NCBI RefSeq assembly: GCF_021018805.1
Contig: NC_086247.1
Coordinates: 120,825,094 to 120,889,093 of the forward strand
DNA: 64,000 nt
Reading direction: 5' to 3'
Origin: Prinia subflava
Taxonomy: Eukaryota > Chordata > Aves > Passeriformes > Cisticolidae
Of this stretch, positions 42,101 to 55,000 are shown in pieces. The notes under the pieces were generated by a model that did no database searches, was not told where the DNA came from, and saw only the letters and a list, made by a program, of their open reading frames with translations. Numbering within the stretch: position 1 is the stretch's first letter; every line of letters begins with the position of its first letter. Made by a program: the position numbers and the translations under genes.

Positions 42101-44628
42101 ACCACTTTCTTTCACTCTTAAAACCAATGAAAGGAAATGCATTTAGTTTTTTGCTTTTCAAGCTTGATGGAGAGCAAAGGAAGAGCTTTTTCTTTCTGTT
42201 AAGTTGTAGAAAAATGAGAGGTTTTTTTCTAATCCTGTTGTTTCTGTGATGATGCATCTGGACCTCCCCAGGTTCTGACGGAGAGGCACGATTGCTTTTG
42301 CCAAGCCTCAGAGATCTCTACCTATTTTGGATAAAGAAGAGTTTAATCAAGAGTTTAATCATGATCTTGGCATGCAGCCTTGGGAGTGCCTGTACACAAA
42401 TTTGTAGGAAGGCAGAGAGACAGAGGAAAATGGTGCTCTTAGCTGGCAGGGACAGACAAAGCCTGGAGGCAGTCCCACAGCCTGCTTCCGGGAGATGGTA
42501 CTGCCGTCTGAGAGGGGAAGATGCTTTTCAGGAGAACATCATCACATCTACCAGTTGTCAAGGAAAAGAAATGGTCATAAGCCTGCTGCTTGTGTTTACA
42601 TGACTGCATACCAGCTGTACAGCAATATTGTAATAAAAGCTTTTGGGGCAATCATTGTTATGCTGCTGCTGTTTAGCAGCTTGCTTCCAATATTGCATTA
42701 CAGAAATTACATATTTCATGTAATCAGGTCTGTCTCTTACTTAATCATCCCACTCTGTGTATAAATCTTTAAAGTGGACAGGTCTATAAATCACATGCAT
42801 TTTTCATTTACCGTTTATTCTAAGCCAGGCAGTTTCTTATTTAAATTGCCGTATGAATAAATCTAATAATCTTTATTCACTTACATCATCTCAAACTTTA
42901 AATCTAGTTCTGACTGAGGTCATAAGTGAAATCAGTATTAAGGGCAAAACTAGCAGCTGTAACAACTATAATAGCTCACCAAATTATGTTAACGGGCTGA
43001 AATAACATTAAAAAACGAGGAAAAATTGAATTATATTATTAAAGCATGCTATGCTGAATCAGGCAAACATTTAACCTAACCAGAGTTCCTGAATGTGCGT
43101 GTACTGCGTTTATCATCACACTAGTCCATATGCCCTGGACAAAGAAGGAGTAAAGACACTCACCCAGACATGTCTATTTATAAACTACATTTGTTATGGT
43201 ATTATGCAGATTTATGTAATGCAATAAAAAAATTCTAAACAACTGTCCTCACAACTAGAGCCAGAAATGTACTTCTTGCTTAGAATGGGTAGTTTAACTG
43301 GTCTTTTATTGTATGACTCTGAACCTTTAAACAAGCGATACAGAAGATATGGAGGCACTATCAAAAATCTTCCTCCCTCTTCCTGAAAAATCCAACAAAT
43401 CCTATTTTCCTGTTAAAGAAAATGAAAGGACTGACTCAAGCATTCCATCTGTCTAAGAAACAACTTAAAATTCCCATGAAAATTCACATACTAAAGGAAA
43501 AGAAAGACTTCTTTGGTGGTAAAGGAAACATGTCACAGAGGAGGGTTGGAAAATCTTCAGCATTTCTCCCAAGGTTGATGGATTTCAGAGGCTTTGCTTA
43601 TAGCTGTCACCAGGGTGTCACAGTGTTTGCCTTTACATGAAGCTTCCTGCGGCAGCTTCTGCAAGGCAGTTTCACTCCAGAGCCTGTAGAGAAGGAAGAC
43701 ATTGTTCACATTCCCACTGCTATTTTTAATAGTAAGTGGACCTGCTATTTGTGTGGAATTGATATTTAGTGTTTGGATTGCTGCAGCCTATAAAGATCAC
43801 TCATTACATCTACTTTTTTCCAGCACTGATGGAAAGAGTGAGAGGATCAGGGTAGGATCCTTCCTGTGCTGAGCTCTTCCAGTGTCTGGCAACACACAGC
43901 ACAGGGTCTTCCTTTGCCAGAGGTTGCCTTTGGAACATCATCTTTCTCAGCTCCCCCTGGTCCTATTTCAATTCATCCAATTCCCTTTTGAAACCATTTG
44001 CACTTCAGGTTTCAACAATATCCTCACATGGAGATCACCACAATATCCTCATATGCTGCTTGGGGTAACCTGTTATCTGGTCATTTTATTAATTGTGCCT
44101 TTTATCACACGATCTGTTTTATGAGAAACAGTAACAAAACAAAGCAAACATTTTTTGTTGTAGGAATGTTACAGACCTTTCTCAGTCAAAACCTTCAGAT
44201 GAGCTAGTCCATACTTCCAATCCACCTTCCCATCTGTTTCCTCACCTTTATTGGTGCTTTATGCAGTGGCATAAAGATGCTCTGTTTCCCATTTGATTTC
44301 CAAGACAGCAGAGCATTTTATTTACTAACAGGGTTTTTAGGAGATTCCTGGACTTAGCAGATTCTAGACAAGGAGAGAAGAAGCAAATCCCCAGCTCCCC
44401 ACCCTCTACTGGCACCAGCCACATCAGCACTGCTGAGCCTGAGCATCCAGAGGCAACCATTGCTTCAATTCCTTCAATTCTGTGCACTTCGTTAGGATAA
44501 AGTCAGACTTTATGCATCCTCTTTTTATTATAATGGATTTTCTAGAAACAGACTAATTGGCAGAAGTAGCCAAAAGTTACTGCAAATTTTTTTTTAATCA
44601 CTGTAATTCAGAAAATTCAGCAAGCAAA
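36110..44628. other. Gene-poor stretch
   Basis: No coding gene recognised in 8.5 kb. It holds T-rich tracts near 38360-38460, a degenerate AATGGAAT-rich patch at 38905-38960, a 12-bp tandem duplication near 42340-42365 and an AT-rich block at 42780-43060. The overlapping minus-strand frames at 40524-40933 have no domain I recognise. Confidence 0.55.
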
Positions 44629-44765
44629 CACAGAGACACAGAGACAGAGACAGAGACAGAGACAGAGACACAGACACAGACACAGACACAGACACAGACA
44701 CAGACAGACACAGACACAGACACAGACACAGACACAGACACAGACACAGACACAGACACAGACAA
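44629..44765 (+). repeat. (GAGACA)n/(CAGACA)n hexamer array
   Basis: About 137 bp. GAGACA units pass into CAGACA/GACACA units, with one shortened unit (CAGACAGACA) at about 44701-44710 that shifts the register. It reads as Thr-Glu, Thr-Gln and Thr-Asp repeats, so the apparent ORF across it is an artefact. Confidence 0.95.
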
Positions 44766-46021
44766 GTAATGTCAGGATAATGCGTTGGAAAACACTCTGA
44801 GCTTGTTTATTTTGCCAGCTGTGATTAGTTTTTATTGTTTATAAAACCAAATGGAACAATACCATTTCACAGTTGACATGCAGTAATTGCCAGGGCACCA
44901 TGGGGGCTGGGTGTTCCCTGGGGTCCAGCAGCATGGGAGCATCCCAGGGGCAGGATCTCACAGGTAGGACCTGTCTCACCACCCTGGCTTGGAAGCAGGA
45001 AAGCCCTGGGCAGCCCCAGCTCTTGGCATAGGCACCGTCCTGAGGACAGCAGGGGGACCCCAGGGCCGTGGCAGAGTTCAGCACTGCCACAGCAATGTGG
45101 GGAATCCTGAAATGTGGCAGAACTCCAAGCGAGTTCAAACCAAGAGGACACTTCTGTGCTGACCACTGCGGGTTGTGATACCTTGTAATATGTTTTGTAA
45201 AAGAATTAATTTTTAGCAATATGGGCTCTCACGCTATTTACCAATGTAATATTTTTGCTGGGAGACAAGTCATCTCTCATCTTTTAGTGACAGTGATTGA
45301 AGTTATGATTATCGAAGAATAGATTGGTGAGATCCGGTATTTATCAAAAACATGACACCTTCCAGCAGGTAAAAAGAGCAACTTTTCTGTTAGGCAAATA
45401 AAGATATTTGCTAAGTCTCCACTTTAATTCAGCATTAAATAGTTGCCATGATTTTGTTCTTTTTAGCCATATCATTATAACTGTATTCTCATACATTTTC
45501 AATACATGTCATCAAATTAGCAGTGAAGGACTTGCAAATATTTCATACTAAGTCCCTGTGGAGAGTGACAGGTCCTTCTAGATTTTAAGTGTACCTGATA
45601 AGCAGAACCACATCTGTGTATACCAACAAGATATACTAATATCTGCTGCTCTCTATCAAGTGGGACAGTGCTGGCTTCATAAGCAGCCTTGAAGGAAATC
45701 ATATTAGGTCTTTGTGCCTTCATTAGCTCTTCTGTGACTTCAACATTTTCTGTGACTTTGCAACTGCTAACAGCTGTCAAGAATAAATGGGGCGTGTTTG
45801 AGTTGCTGCATTTCACTGCCAGAGGTCTCCAAGGGATTAACTAACAAAAGTCTTCATGATTCCCTCATGTCACCTGCATAATGTTTCAGTATATTCAGTA
45901 CTTACACATCGAAAGATGCTACTCTGGGGATGTCAGATCTCCTTTCTCTCTGCAGACAAGATTTAAAAAAAAAATCCAACACATTGCCCCTGTTCTGGGC
46001 CAGTCCTGCCCTTTCAGGAAA
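44766..46021. other. Sequence without recognised feature
   Basis: A GC-richer patch at 44890-45090 is open on both strands but has no domain or splice pattern that I can support. Confidence 0.55.
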
Positions 46022-46095
46022 TGTACTGGGTTTGGCTGGGATGGAGTTAATTTTCTCCGTAGTACCTAGCTTGGGGCTGGGGTTAAACCATGACA
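46022..46095 (+). mobile_element. Short ERV LTR-like fragment
   Basis: Begins TG and ends CA. It carries 'tttggctgggatggagttaa' and 'ttttc..agtacctagcttggggct', a sequence I associate with LTRs of avian endogenous retroviruses, and ends in a TTAAACCATGACA-type terminus. Only 74 bp against several hundred for a full LTR, so it looks internally deleted. No retroviral coding sequence is nearby. From memory of the family. Confidence 0.5.
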
Positions 46096-49000
46096 GAAAG
46101 GAGGGAACTTTTGTGGACAAATGTTCTTACTTTCAGTAATAACTTCTATTTAATGACGGAGTCAGAGAAAAAATGGTGGTTTTGGGGGGTAGGCATGGGG
46201 GAAGTTGCAGCGGAAGGAGGAAATTCCTGTTTTGCAACTAGATATGCTGGTAAGGATCGGTGGTGGCAGCTTCTCGAGCAGAATGCTTTAACCTCCCCTT
46301 TTCCTCCAGCTGCCAGAGGGGAAAAAGAAACTCAGAGACTGCTGGGAATTGCAGTCCTAGATTATGCCAGCCTTTAGCACAGGAATCTGGCAAAAGTCCC
46401 TGCTGGAAGAGCACAGTGTTTATACAGAACCTTCTCTGCACATGGGAGGAAATCCAAAATGCCAACCCCTGTCCCAAAATGCTGAGGAGCCTCCTCCCTT
46501 CTTCACAAGCAGGCTCTAAACCCCAGAGCTGCTCTTGTCCCCATGCCCTAGAGATGAAACCTTCTTTTTTCCTTTCCTTCCTTGCTCACTTAAACCGTAA
46601 TCTTAGGAGTAAGGTCCACTCCAGGTTAGGGATGTTGCCTATTCTCCCCTCCTCCAAAGACTCCTGCTGAACATGGGGATGTCACTTCTTAAGTGCCTAT
46701 CTCAGAGCTACGTCAGGCACTGCCACTCACTCTTTGCACTCTGAGCCTGCTGTTTTCTCCATAGGGTATATCCTTATAATTAATACTTCTTAGGGAAACC
46801 ATAAGGATTGTGTTTTTCTTTCCATTTTGCTTTTTAATTCCCGCACCCCCCCACCCCTGCCTGCCTTCTCTTTTAATAAAAGCACAGTGAAGCTGTTTGT
46901 TTTTTGTTTAACAGTCTGCTTGGTTAAAACATTCCCTCTGAACAGCCATGAGGTTTGGGCCTTTCCCAGATAAGAAAGAGGTTTCATCTCCTTTCTCTCA
47001 GAGAGCAACTTCATGACCACCACAAGAGCAGAGAGAAACTCCAAGTATATGGAGAACCCAGGAGCTGTCACCTGGTGGGAGGGTGCTCAGCAGGAAGGGA
47101 GGGGTTTTTTGTTTGGGCTGTAGGTACTGATCATAGTCATACTTCAATTCAATGGAAAATCCATGACCACTGTCTCTGTTGTGCTGTCTGGTGGCACAGC
47201 TTCACTCAAAGAAAGGTTGAACAAACCCCTCAGCCCAGCCAGAAGCCCAACACCATTAAAGATGGGAATTTGAACCCCTCTGGGCCAAGAGGGGAAATCT
47301 CCAGGTTATTTAGGCAAAAGAGGGATGAAATCCACAGCTCCATCTCAGTCTTGTTGTTATGGATCTGGATACATGGACAGGGTGGGTCAGGCTTGGGAGA
47401 TTTTGGCTGCCTGTGAGCCTGCAAGCTGATGCAGAGCTGGAGCTCCAGCTTGTGCTGCCTGGGCGCCTCTGGAAGCAGGACCACAGGCACTGCCAGTGGT
47501 GGATGTTGGCAAGTCAGGCATCCCCACAGTTCAGCAGCAGCTGTATGGCTTTTTGGAACAGAGTTTTAGCCTCTGCTGTCCACAGTTTTCTGAAGCCATG
47601 TCTAGAATCTGAATGTGGAAGCTTAAATGAAGACACCAAGGTGCAGACACATGATGTTGGAAGGGAATTGGAAAATCTCATCCCTGTTGAGACTGTGCCA
47701 TGAGTATGGGCACTTCTTTAGGGACTTACCAGGAGGGGCTTCAGGGTCTTGAGGGAAAATCCACACGTGCCTCCACACTCTGGCAGGTCCCATGCAGCAT
47801 TCCTGCCCATTTGGCTTTTCTGTCTTTGGAGCTTATAAAGGGTGAACGGGTCAAATATATATGAATGATAACACATACAAATGATTTCGTGCATTATAGT
47901 TCAACTCAAACTGACATGCACCTGTGCTTGAAGGTATGAGGGATCTGGGGCATTATTCAAGTTTCTCGCAGCACAGTAATTCCCATTCAGCACAAACAGG
48001 GAAGTGGTGCACTGCACTGTTCAACATCTATGTCTTAGTGTCAGTGATTAACTTTCTGGAAGCTCTGACGTGCTTCTACATTAATAGGAACAAATGGAAT
48101 CACAGAGCAGTTGAGCCAAATTAATTATAGACCCATGTGGTACAATTTCAAAATGAAATATGTTTGTTGCTCCATTTTTATTTACAAATAGGTAAATAAA
48201 TTCATGTCAAGGTAATGCCTTAATGTCTGCTGGTAAAAAAAAGGCTTTGGTAGACAGGTTTACAGGAAAAGATCTATGAATGTAATTTCTTAGCTTTTTT
48301 CTTGCATTAAAGAGAATGCTGTGGAGTTGAATGTCTCTCAAATAAAACACTCTGGAAGAAGTTGTTAATGTGTTTGAATTGACATGATGTATCATGCTTT
48401 GTGCCTTTAAAACAGTATCAAGCAGTACCTGCCAATCTTCATTGCAGAGATAAGACACAGTGTTCTGTGCTTTAAGAAATGCACAAAAACCCCCATAAGA
48501 AACATACACAAAAGAAAAATTGACAGTTCATGTGCAAAGTCGTGATTCTGTCAGACTAAAAAATGCCTCTCTTCTGCATCCTGCCTGTTTCTGCCCTCAA
48601 ATGTTTAACATCCTTTTGGCAGCTGTATAAATAAATAAATAAAGCTTTTATTTGATGACAGTGTTCCAAAAGGAGTAATTTGTGAAGAGAAATGACTCCA
48701 CGAAGGTGAGTCATAATCTCCCATTTCAGAATCTCTGTCATGGTATAATCTATGGTACAAACTACTTGAGACTGGGATTAGCTCTTGAATTTAGGTCACT
48801 ACAGTGTCTAGTCGGAAACATTAGGTCTGATTTCTAATTCTGCAATACTCCTAATTCCCGAGCTGTTCTGACTGCAGCAGTTCTTGGTCAGTACTGGTAG
48901 ATAAAAGTGCAATACAAATCTGTGCTACCCTTTATCCAACAAAATCATTGGCTGCAATGTTAGCCAGTATGATTAGTTTGTTAGTGGTGAGGGTTTTAAA

Positions 49001-52000
49001 TAAATAGTACTATTCTAATTATCAGCAGGGGCTAAATGAAGTAATTTACGTTATTTTACTGTGAAGAAGGTGATGGATGAGAAGACCTGAAAAGCATGAA
49101 CTTCGTAAGGACAGGGGTAAGTATGAGTAAGTAGAGCATACTAAAATATTAAGCAAAGCACCAGACCTAGTGTGAAAATCAGCATACTTGTCTTGTAAAC
49201 ACCAGTGGGCTGAAGCCATCATACATTCTTCAAGTAGAAGAGGTAATGGTCTTCTTTCAAGATATACACCCCCCCCCTTTTTTTTTTTTTAACCTGGAAC
49301 TGTGCACTGTTCAGAATCAGAATGTTTTTTCAGCATAAATTGAGTCACCAGAAACCATATTCATCCCATGACAGTTTGAACTTGATATATGTGAAGGTTT
49401 GGATCACAGGCTTCATACCTTACTTCCTTTTCTCTCTTGCCCCTCTGAGGACCATGTACTTCACCATATCCATGAGTCCTTTTTTTATATGTAAGTGGGA
49501 TTCAAATAAATTCTGTGTCTTTTCAAGGCAGTCTTGTTCTTTGCCTACATTTCTGCATGGAAGGAAAGATCTTGCTGTTAGTGCTAGGTCTGTCTCCTAA
49601 CTGTCTCTGCTCCTCTCTACTGCTCTCTGGCATCATTTTGGTCAGGTTTGTGCAGGAATTGTCTTTAACTCTGCAGTAGTTGTCTTTGTCATCTTCTTTC
49701 TTTGACAGAAAGATTCTGTAGATATGAGTATGTATATGTATAAGACTGCTTGTTCATCACTCACTGAACAGATGTATTCATGAAGAAAATTTTTTTTTCA
49801 CATCACATGCTTTTTATTGCTGTAAATTACACAAGCAAACCTCTGTTAACAGGCATGAGGCACAGCCCTCACCTATCACTTGCCAACTGCTCTTTTGGTC
49901 TTTCCTCCTCTCCTTGAGTCCCACGTACTCTCAAGAAACGTTTTGCACTTGGATCAGCCACTCCTTCATTAAGATAATTCCTTCTTTGCTTTCAAAACTC
50001 ACTTCAGAAGTCTTCTTTCCACTTAGAATTCACTCAGTGTGCCCCCCAGCACTATCTGCCATCATCTCTTCACTTGAGCTTTTTGTTCTTCTCCTCTATA
50101 TTTGGTTTAAATTATCTTCTTCTTGGGGCAGAGATCTTGCTTTCTGTGCTCTTACGGAGGGGTATCTTCATGTCCAGGAATGCAGAACTAGGAGAAGTAC
50201 AAGCCAAGAAGATACAAGCCAAGAAGAAAATATTTTCAAATTCTGTTCTGAAATTTCGACTGTAATTTTGCTGTTGGGTAGGCAGACTGAAACCACCATT
50301 TAAAATTTGCCAGTGTAATCTCCAGAGGCAAAAAACCTCCCAGCCCCTGGAGCTCACCAATCAGAAAATAAAAGCAGATTGCTTCCCATAGATATGTTAT
50401 GATTTGCAATTATCTAGATACTGGAATGAATAGCTAGTTCACATGTATTATCATTTAAGAGCCAAATCTACTAAACACACCCCTGACTTGAAAGAAATCT
50501 AAGAATAGGAGGCATGTCAATTACTGTAATCCTTAAATTATGCATATCTTTCAAAATCTTCCATCAATGTCTTAGATTTTTCTTCTTAGGTGGTTTTTGC
50601 ACTTCCTCCACGAGGCAAAATGAAACATTTATTTATTCCAATAAATGTTGTGCCTGAGGGGCTGTTATTTGTTACAAGGAATTAAATAATTTAAGGGATC
50701 ACGCCTTGTCATAAATGGAGTTTTGGTCCATCAGATCTTCCTTCTTGTTTCAGAAGCGATCAGCAGGTAGAGAAAAATGCTCTACTTCTGTTACCCAGAA
50801 GGGAATCAATTATTCAAAAAATGTTAATGTAAAAGGCAAGCAGAGAAAAACTTTCTCCATCAATAACTTAAAAACCCCCAACGTTTCACATCTGTCTGTA
50901 TCAGAAAAACATAGATACAAGATGATTTTGGGTTTCTGTTTAAGAACCCTAAAATAAGAACATCTGTTAGCTGCAAAGGTAATCATTGTACAAACATATG
51001 GGTATGCAATTAAAGAAGAAAGTATATATCTTCATCTTTTTGTGGCTTATATAGTAAAAGGTGGGGGTATCACATTTGCATAACAAAGGAGGCAGAGCCT
51101 TAGGCTACAGATTTTGAGGATCATTCTCATTCTGGAGGAAAAACAAGTATATAGATTATTCTTAATGCAAGGTCTGAATGCACACAGTGGATCTGAGGGA
51201 AAACGGAACTGTGGAGCTGCTCTCCCATGCTTACATGGAGAATTTCTATTTCTCTAACTCTCCTGGTACCATGGCACAGCCTACCCTCACCAGATTCAGC
51301 TCTGTAGGTGCAGAGATTCTCATGCCTGGAATCTTTGTTCTTGGTAATCTTTGGTAAAACTATATTTTAATTGTATTTTAAAATAATTTGAATCCTGAAA
51401 GCACAAGTCACAGGCTTGAAGTCCTTTCCAAAGCTTCTCAAATGTCATGTCACTCCTGCAGGAGGCTTTTCATTGATATTTCCTTTACTAATGCCATCAA
51501 TCCTTTCTTTTCACCTGCAGCCTTATGACTTGAACTGGATATGAAACTGGTCAAGCTCAAATGGTCTACTAACTAACACAGTTAAAGCACAGGAATAACA
51601 TTGCCACAACCAGACCCAGCCACTTTTGGCTGTGTAGCTCCACCACCAAAACCCTCTTTGTAAATGGGTGAGGTTCAAGCCTGAGTCTCGAGCAAGAACT
51701 TCTCTGTCCTGCTCCAGCCTGGGTCAGAGCCACTGCACCTCCCACCCTGACAGAAATTCACCTGTGACTCACATTGTGTTTTGGTTAAGCCATGAGTGTC
51801 CACCATATCCTTACTCCTGATCGTGACACGAGAATGACAGATGTTTACGTGGCATCATCCCATTTTTCATCCAGAATCCACTTTATGTTTTTTTTTTTTC
51901 TACAAGAATTCAGGCCATGTTTTTGGGAAACAGATAAGAATCTGATTGCAACTGCTCTGCTTGTCTATACTAATCAAGTAAATGCAACTGCATAACACAT

Positions 52001-55000
52001 CTTTTTGTAATATTTGTGAGTGTGATTGTCCATATGCAGGTGTAACAGTGAGAAATGTAAGATTCATGGTCTCAAAGGCATCTTCATTGTGCAAAACAAA
52101 AGAAAGACCAGGCATCAACAGAATAGAGGGCCAAATTTCATGGTAGTTGATTGACTCCATGTCTGTTTTAACTCTGTTATAACTCTACTGCCAGATAGGA
52201 CTTTCAATTAGTCTATCAGTAGTTTTTTGAATATGATCTTCAAAATGCCGGACTTGAATGATGAATTTGTCTTATAGAGTCTATGGACAGGTGGTTTTTA
52301 TGCACTGATACCAAATCAATGCTATCTGAATGCATCCCAATGCATCCATTTCTTCTGTCAGACTCTAAATAACTGCAGTCTTTAAGGGTGATTTAAAATT
52401 ATTTTTCTTTTTTTAAGGTGTGGATCTAGAAAATTATTTTAATGTCATAATCAGTCATCAAGAAATACATAGCTGCAATTAGCAATACAATCTGTGGGAT
52501 GCCATATTCCTTTGTTAGGGAAACACTTTTCATTTGGATATTTTTTGACACATGGGGTACCCTCAAACTGTTTGCTGAGATAAACATCCTAAGAAAGTTC
52601 CAGTTTGAGACAAATCTTGAGGCAATCCATTACAACATTTTAGGATGCGGATCAAAACTGCTTTTGTTAGCTAAAAAAGATTGTCTCAACTCTTGCACAC
52701 ATATGTGGGTGTATTATAATTAAAGCTTGGTGGATAATGAATAATTTATCCAAGGTCTTTCACCTTCTTTGTTTGTAAATTGTCAACAACAAAATCACAG
52801 TTTTCTTGAAATTTTTACTGGAAATTACTCCTTGGGCCTCATTTATTTCCATTTTTTACCAGTTTCTACCTTTTTTTGTATCCTATTTTTCTTTCGTCTT
52901 TTTCTCTCTGGACTATTACCACACATGGTCTATATGTGTCACTAACTACCTTTATACATCCTACCTATCACTGCATTGCATTCAGACTCCTCTCTAGCTA
53001 TTTTTTGCTTCTAAAACTGTGGAGTTGTCCAGACCCTGGCAAAATGGAAATAAAATGGTGCCAGCTCAGAAGGGGATTTTTTTCTGCTTCTTTTGTACTC
53101 AGATTATACTCATAAATACATATGTAGGTGTGAGGAAATAAAAAAACCTCTCAGTCTATTGTGGTTCATCTTACTCTTTCATGCTTAGCTACTAAGATAT
53201 TGTAATGATTTTGCTAAAGTTGCTACATTTTGCTTAATATTTTTTTCTTGTCTTATCATATCAGTTTTCCCAGTTCCCTAATTTTTCCTTTGTTTTTAGT
53301 AAAACTACCATTTCTCTAAAGCCAGATATTTGTCTGAGAAGGAGGAGCAGTGACAGCTCAGCAATAGTAGTAACTTGTTTGTATTTCTTTCAGGTGCAGA
53401 AATGGTCATCTGTATATTATTAAGTTCTGACATGCTGATAGTCAAATATTTTATAGTTTCCCACCCTATTCCACCTTTCTGAGACACACTCAGGTGGTGT
53501 TACCCCCGAGCACGGAGGATCTTTCACAGAAATTCCAAGTCCAATGGCAGTGCTGGATATTAAATTTGGATATAATTATTCTTATCACTTGGTACCAACA
53601 GACTCAGAAGAGGTAGGCTGTATCCTTGGAAGCTTTATTGTTCTCTGCCAGCCTGGAATAAATCCCTTAAATGCAGTTTCACACTCTGCAGAATGCTGGA
53701 TATGCCAAGACAATCATTTGTACATGGAGGGGAATCAGGCATGCTGCTATGCCTAGCAGGAAAAATACTTTTTAGACCTTGGACCCACCACATCTTAGTC
53801 TATCAAAGAGATCATATCAGAAATCTCTCTTGTGACCTTACATTTTCTTGACATCAGTGTAGCTTTGTGGAAAAAATTACCCCATGGGTTTGTGGCTGCT
53901 ATGGATCCTACTAGGATCCTGCAACCTTTTACTTTTGCATGAAAGAAAATACATGGAAATGAAAGAATGTATGAAATGAATGAAACATGAAAGAAATACA
54001 TGGAAAACACTACTGAACAGGAGAGACTGGATAGTAAAACATAGTTACATTCAGGAATTGTTTCTTCAAATAACAGATGACTAAAATAAAGAAACAAAGT
54101 TGGAAGGAAACAGCATGGCTAAACCAGTCTATAAAAAGAGGAAAGAGACAGATTTTAGGTTAATTTCAAAGTGTTCTTTATGTTTCAGAGCAGAACAGAT
54201 TTGTGTTCACAGCAGTGTCATCCCAGGGAGTCCTTAGAGCGCCTGCAAGTGGTGAGCACAAAACAAGGGAAGCAGTCCAGAGCTGCTGCAAGCTCCTCAC
54301 TGCACCCACCACTCTGTTTTCTAATGCAACAGAAAACAACAGACAAACTTCAGGCAAAATTCAAAGTATTGTGAAACTCTGAAAGGGCAAGAGCAAAACA
54401 GAAGTGGCAAAGCTCTGTCTCCCTTAACTATAACAATGATACTAATGCAACACTGAAGCTTCCTGTATCCACTGCTGAAAGGTTTTGGTCTTCCAGCTGC
54501 TGAATTTCTTGAGATTGTTTTATAAAGCAAAAATAAAACATATAAACCAACCCCCTAAAAAGTCTGTCTGCTCCAAAAAGGAGTATGTTAAATTCTGACA
54601 GCTTTATTGCTGTATACCAGGTGGGGAAACCCTAGCACAAATGACCTGCAAAAAATACATATTTGTTCCATTTTCTATTCCTTTATTGAAAGATAAATCT
54701 TTCTGGGAAAACTAAACAATTATTAAAAAGATGCTTCTCTGCTTTCTATTATAGCAACCACCCAATCTGTGACTTCTGCTACCTCACTTCCAGGTATCTG
54801 CCTTGAGCACATTAAAAGCTATCAGTGTAGTCTTCCCCACTCCTCCACCCCCATCCTGACAATCAGGGCCGTTTTAATGTTTTGTGAATTGTTGCATTAT
54901 TTAGTTGCTGGTGTCACTAGAATGCTGGTAGGCTTTAATCAGCCATTGAAATACACTTACATGTTTCAGTGCACGTTGGCTTCTTATCTCAGGCTCTGAT

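Noticed and set aside
44557..44769. 70-codon frame of Thr-Glu, Thr-Gln and Thr-Asp repeats
   Set aside because: It is the translation of a hexamer microsatellite.
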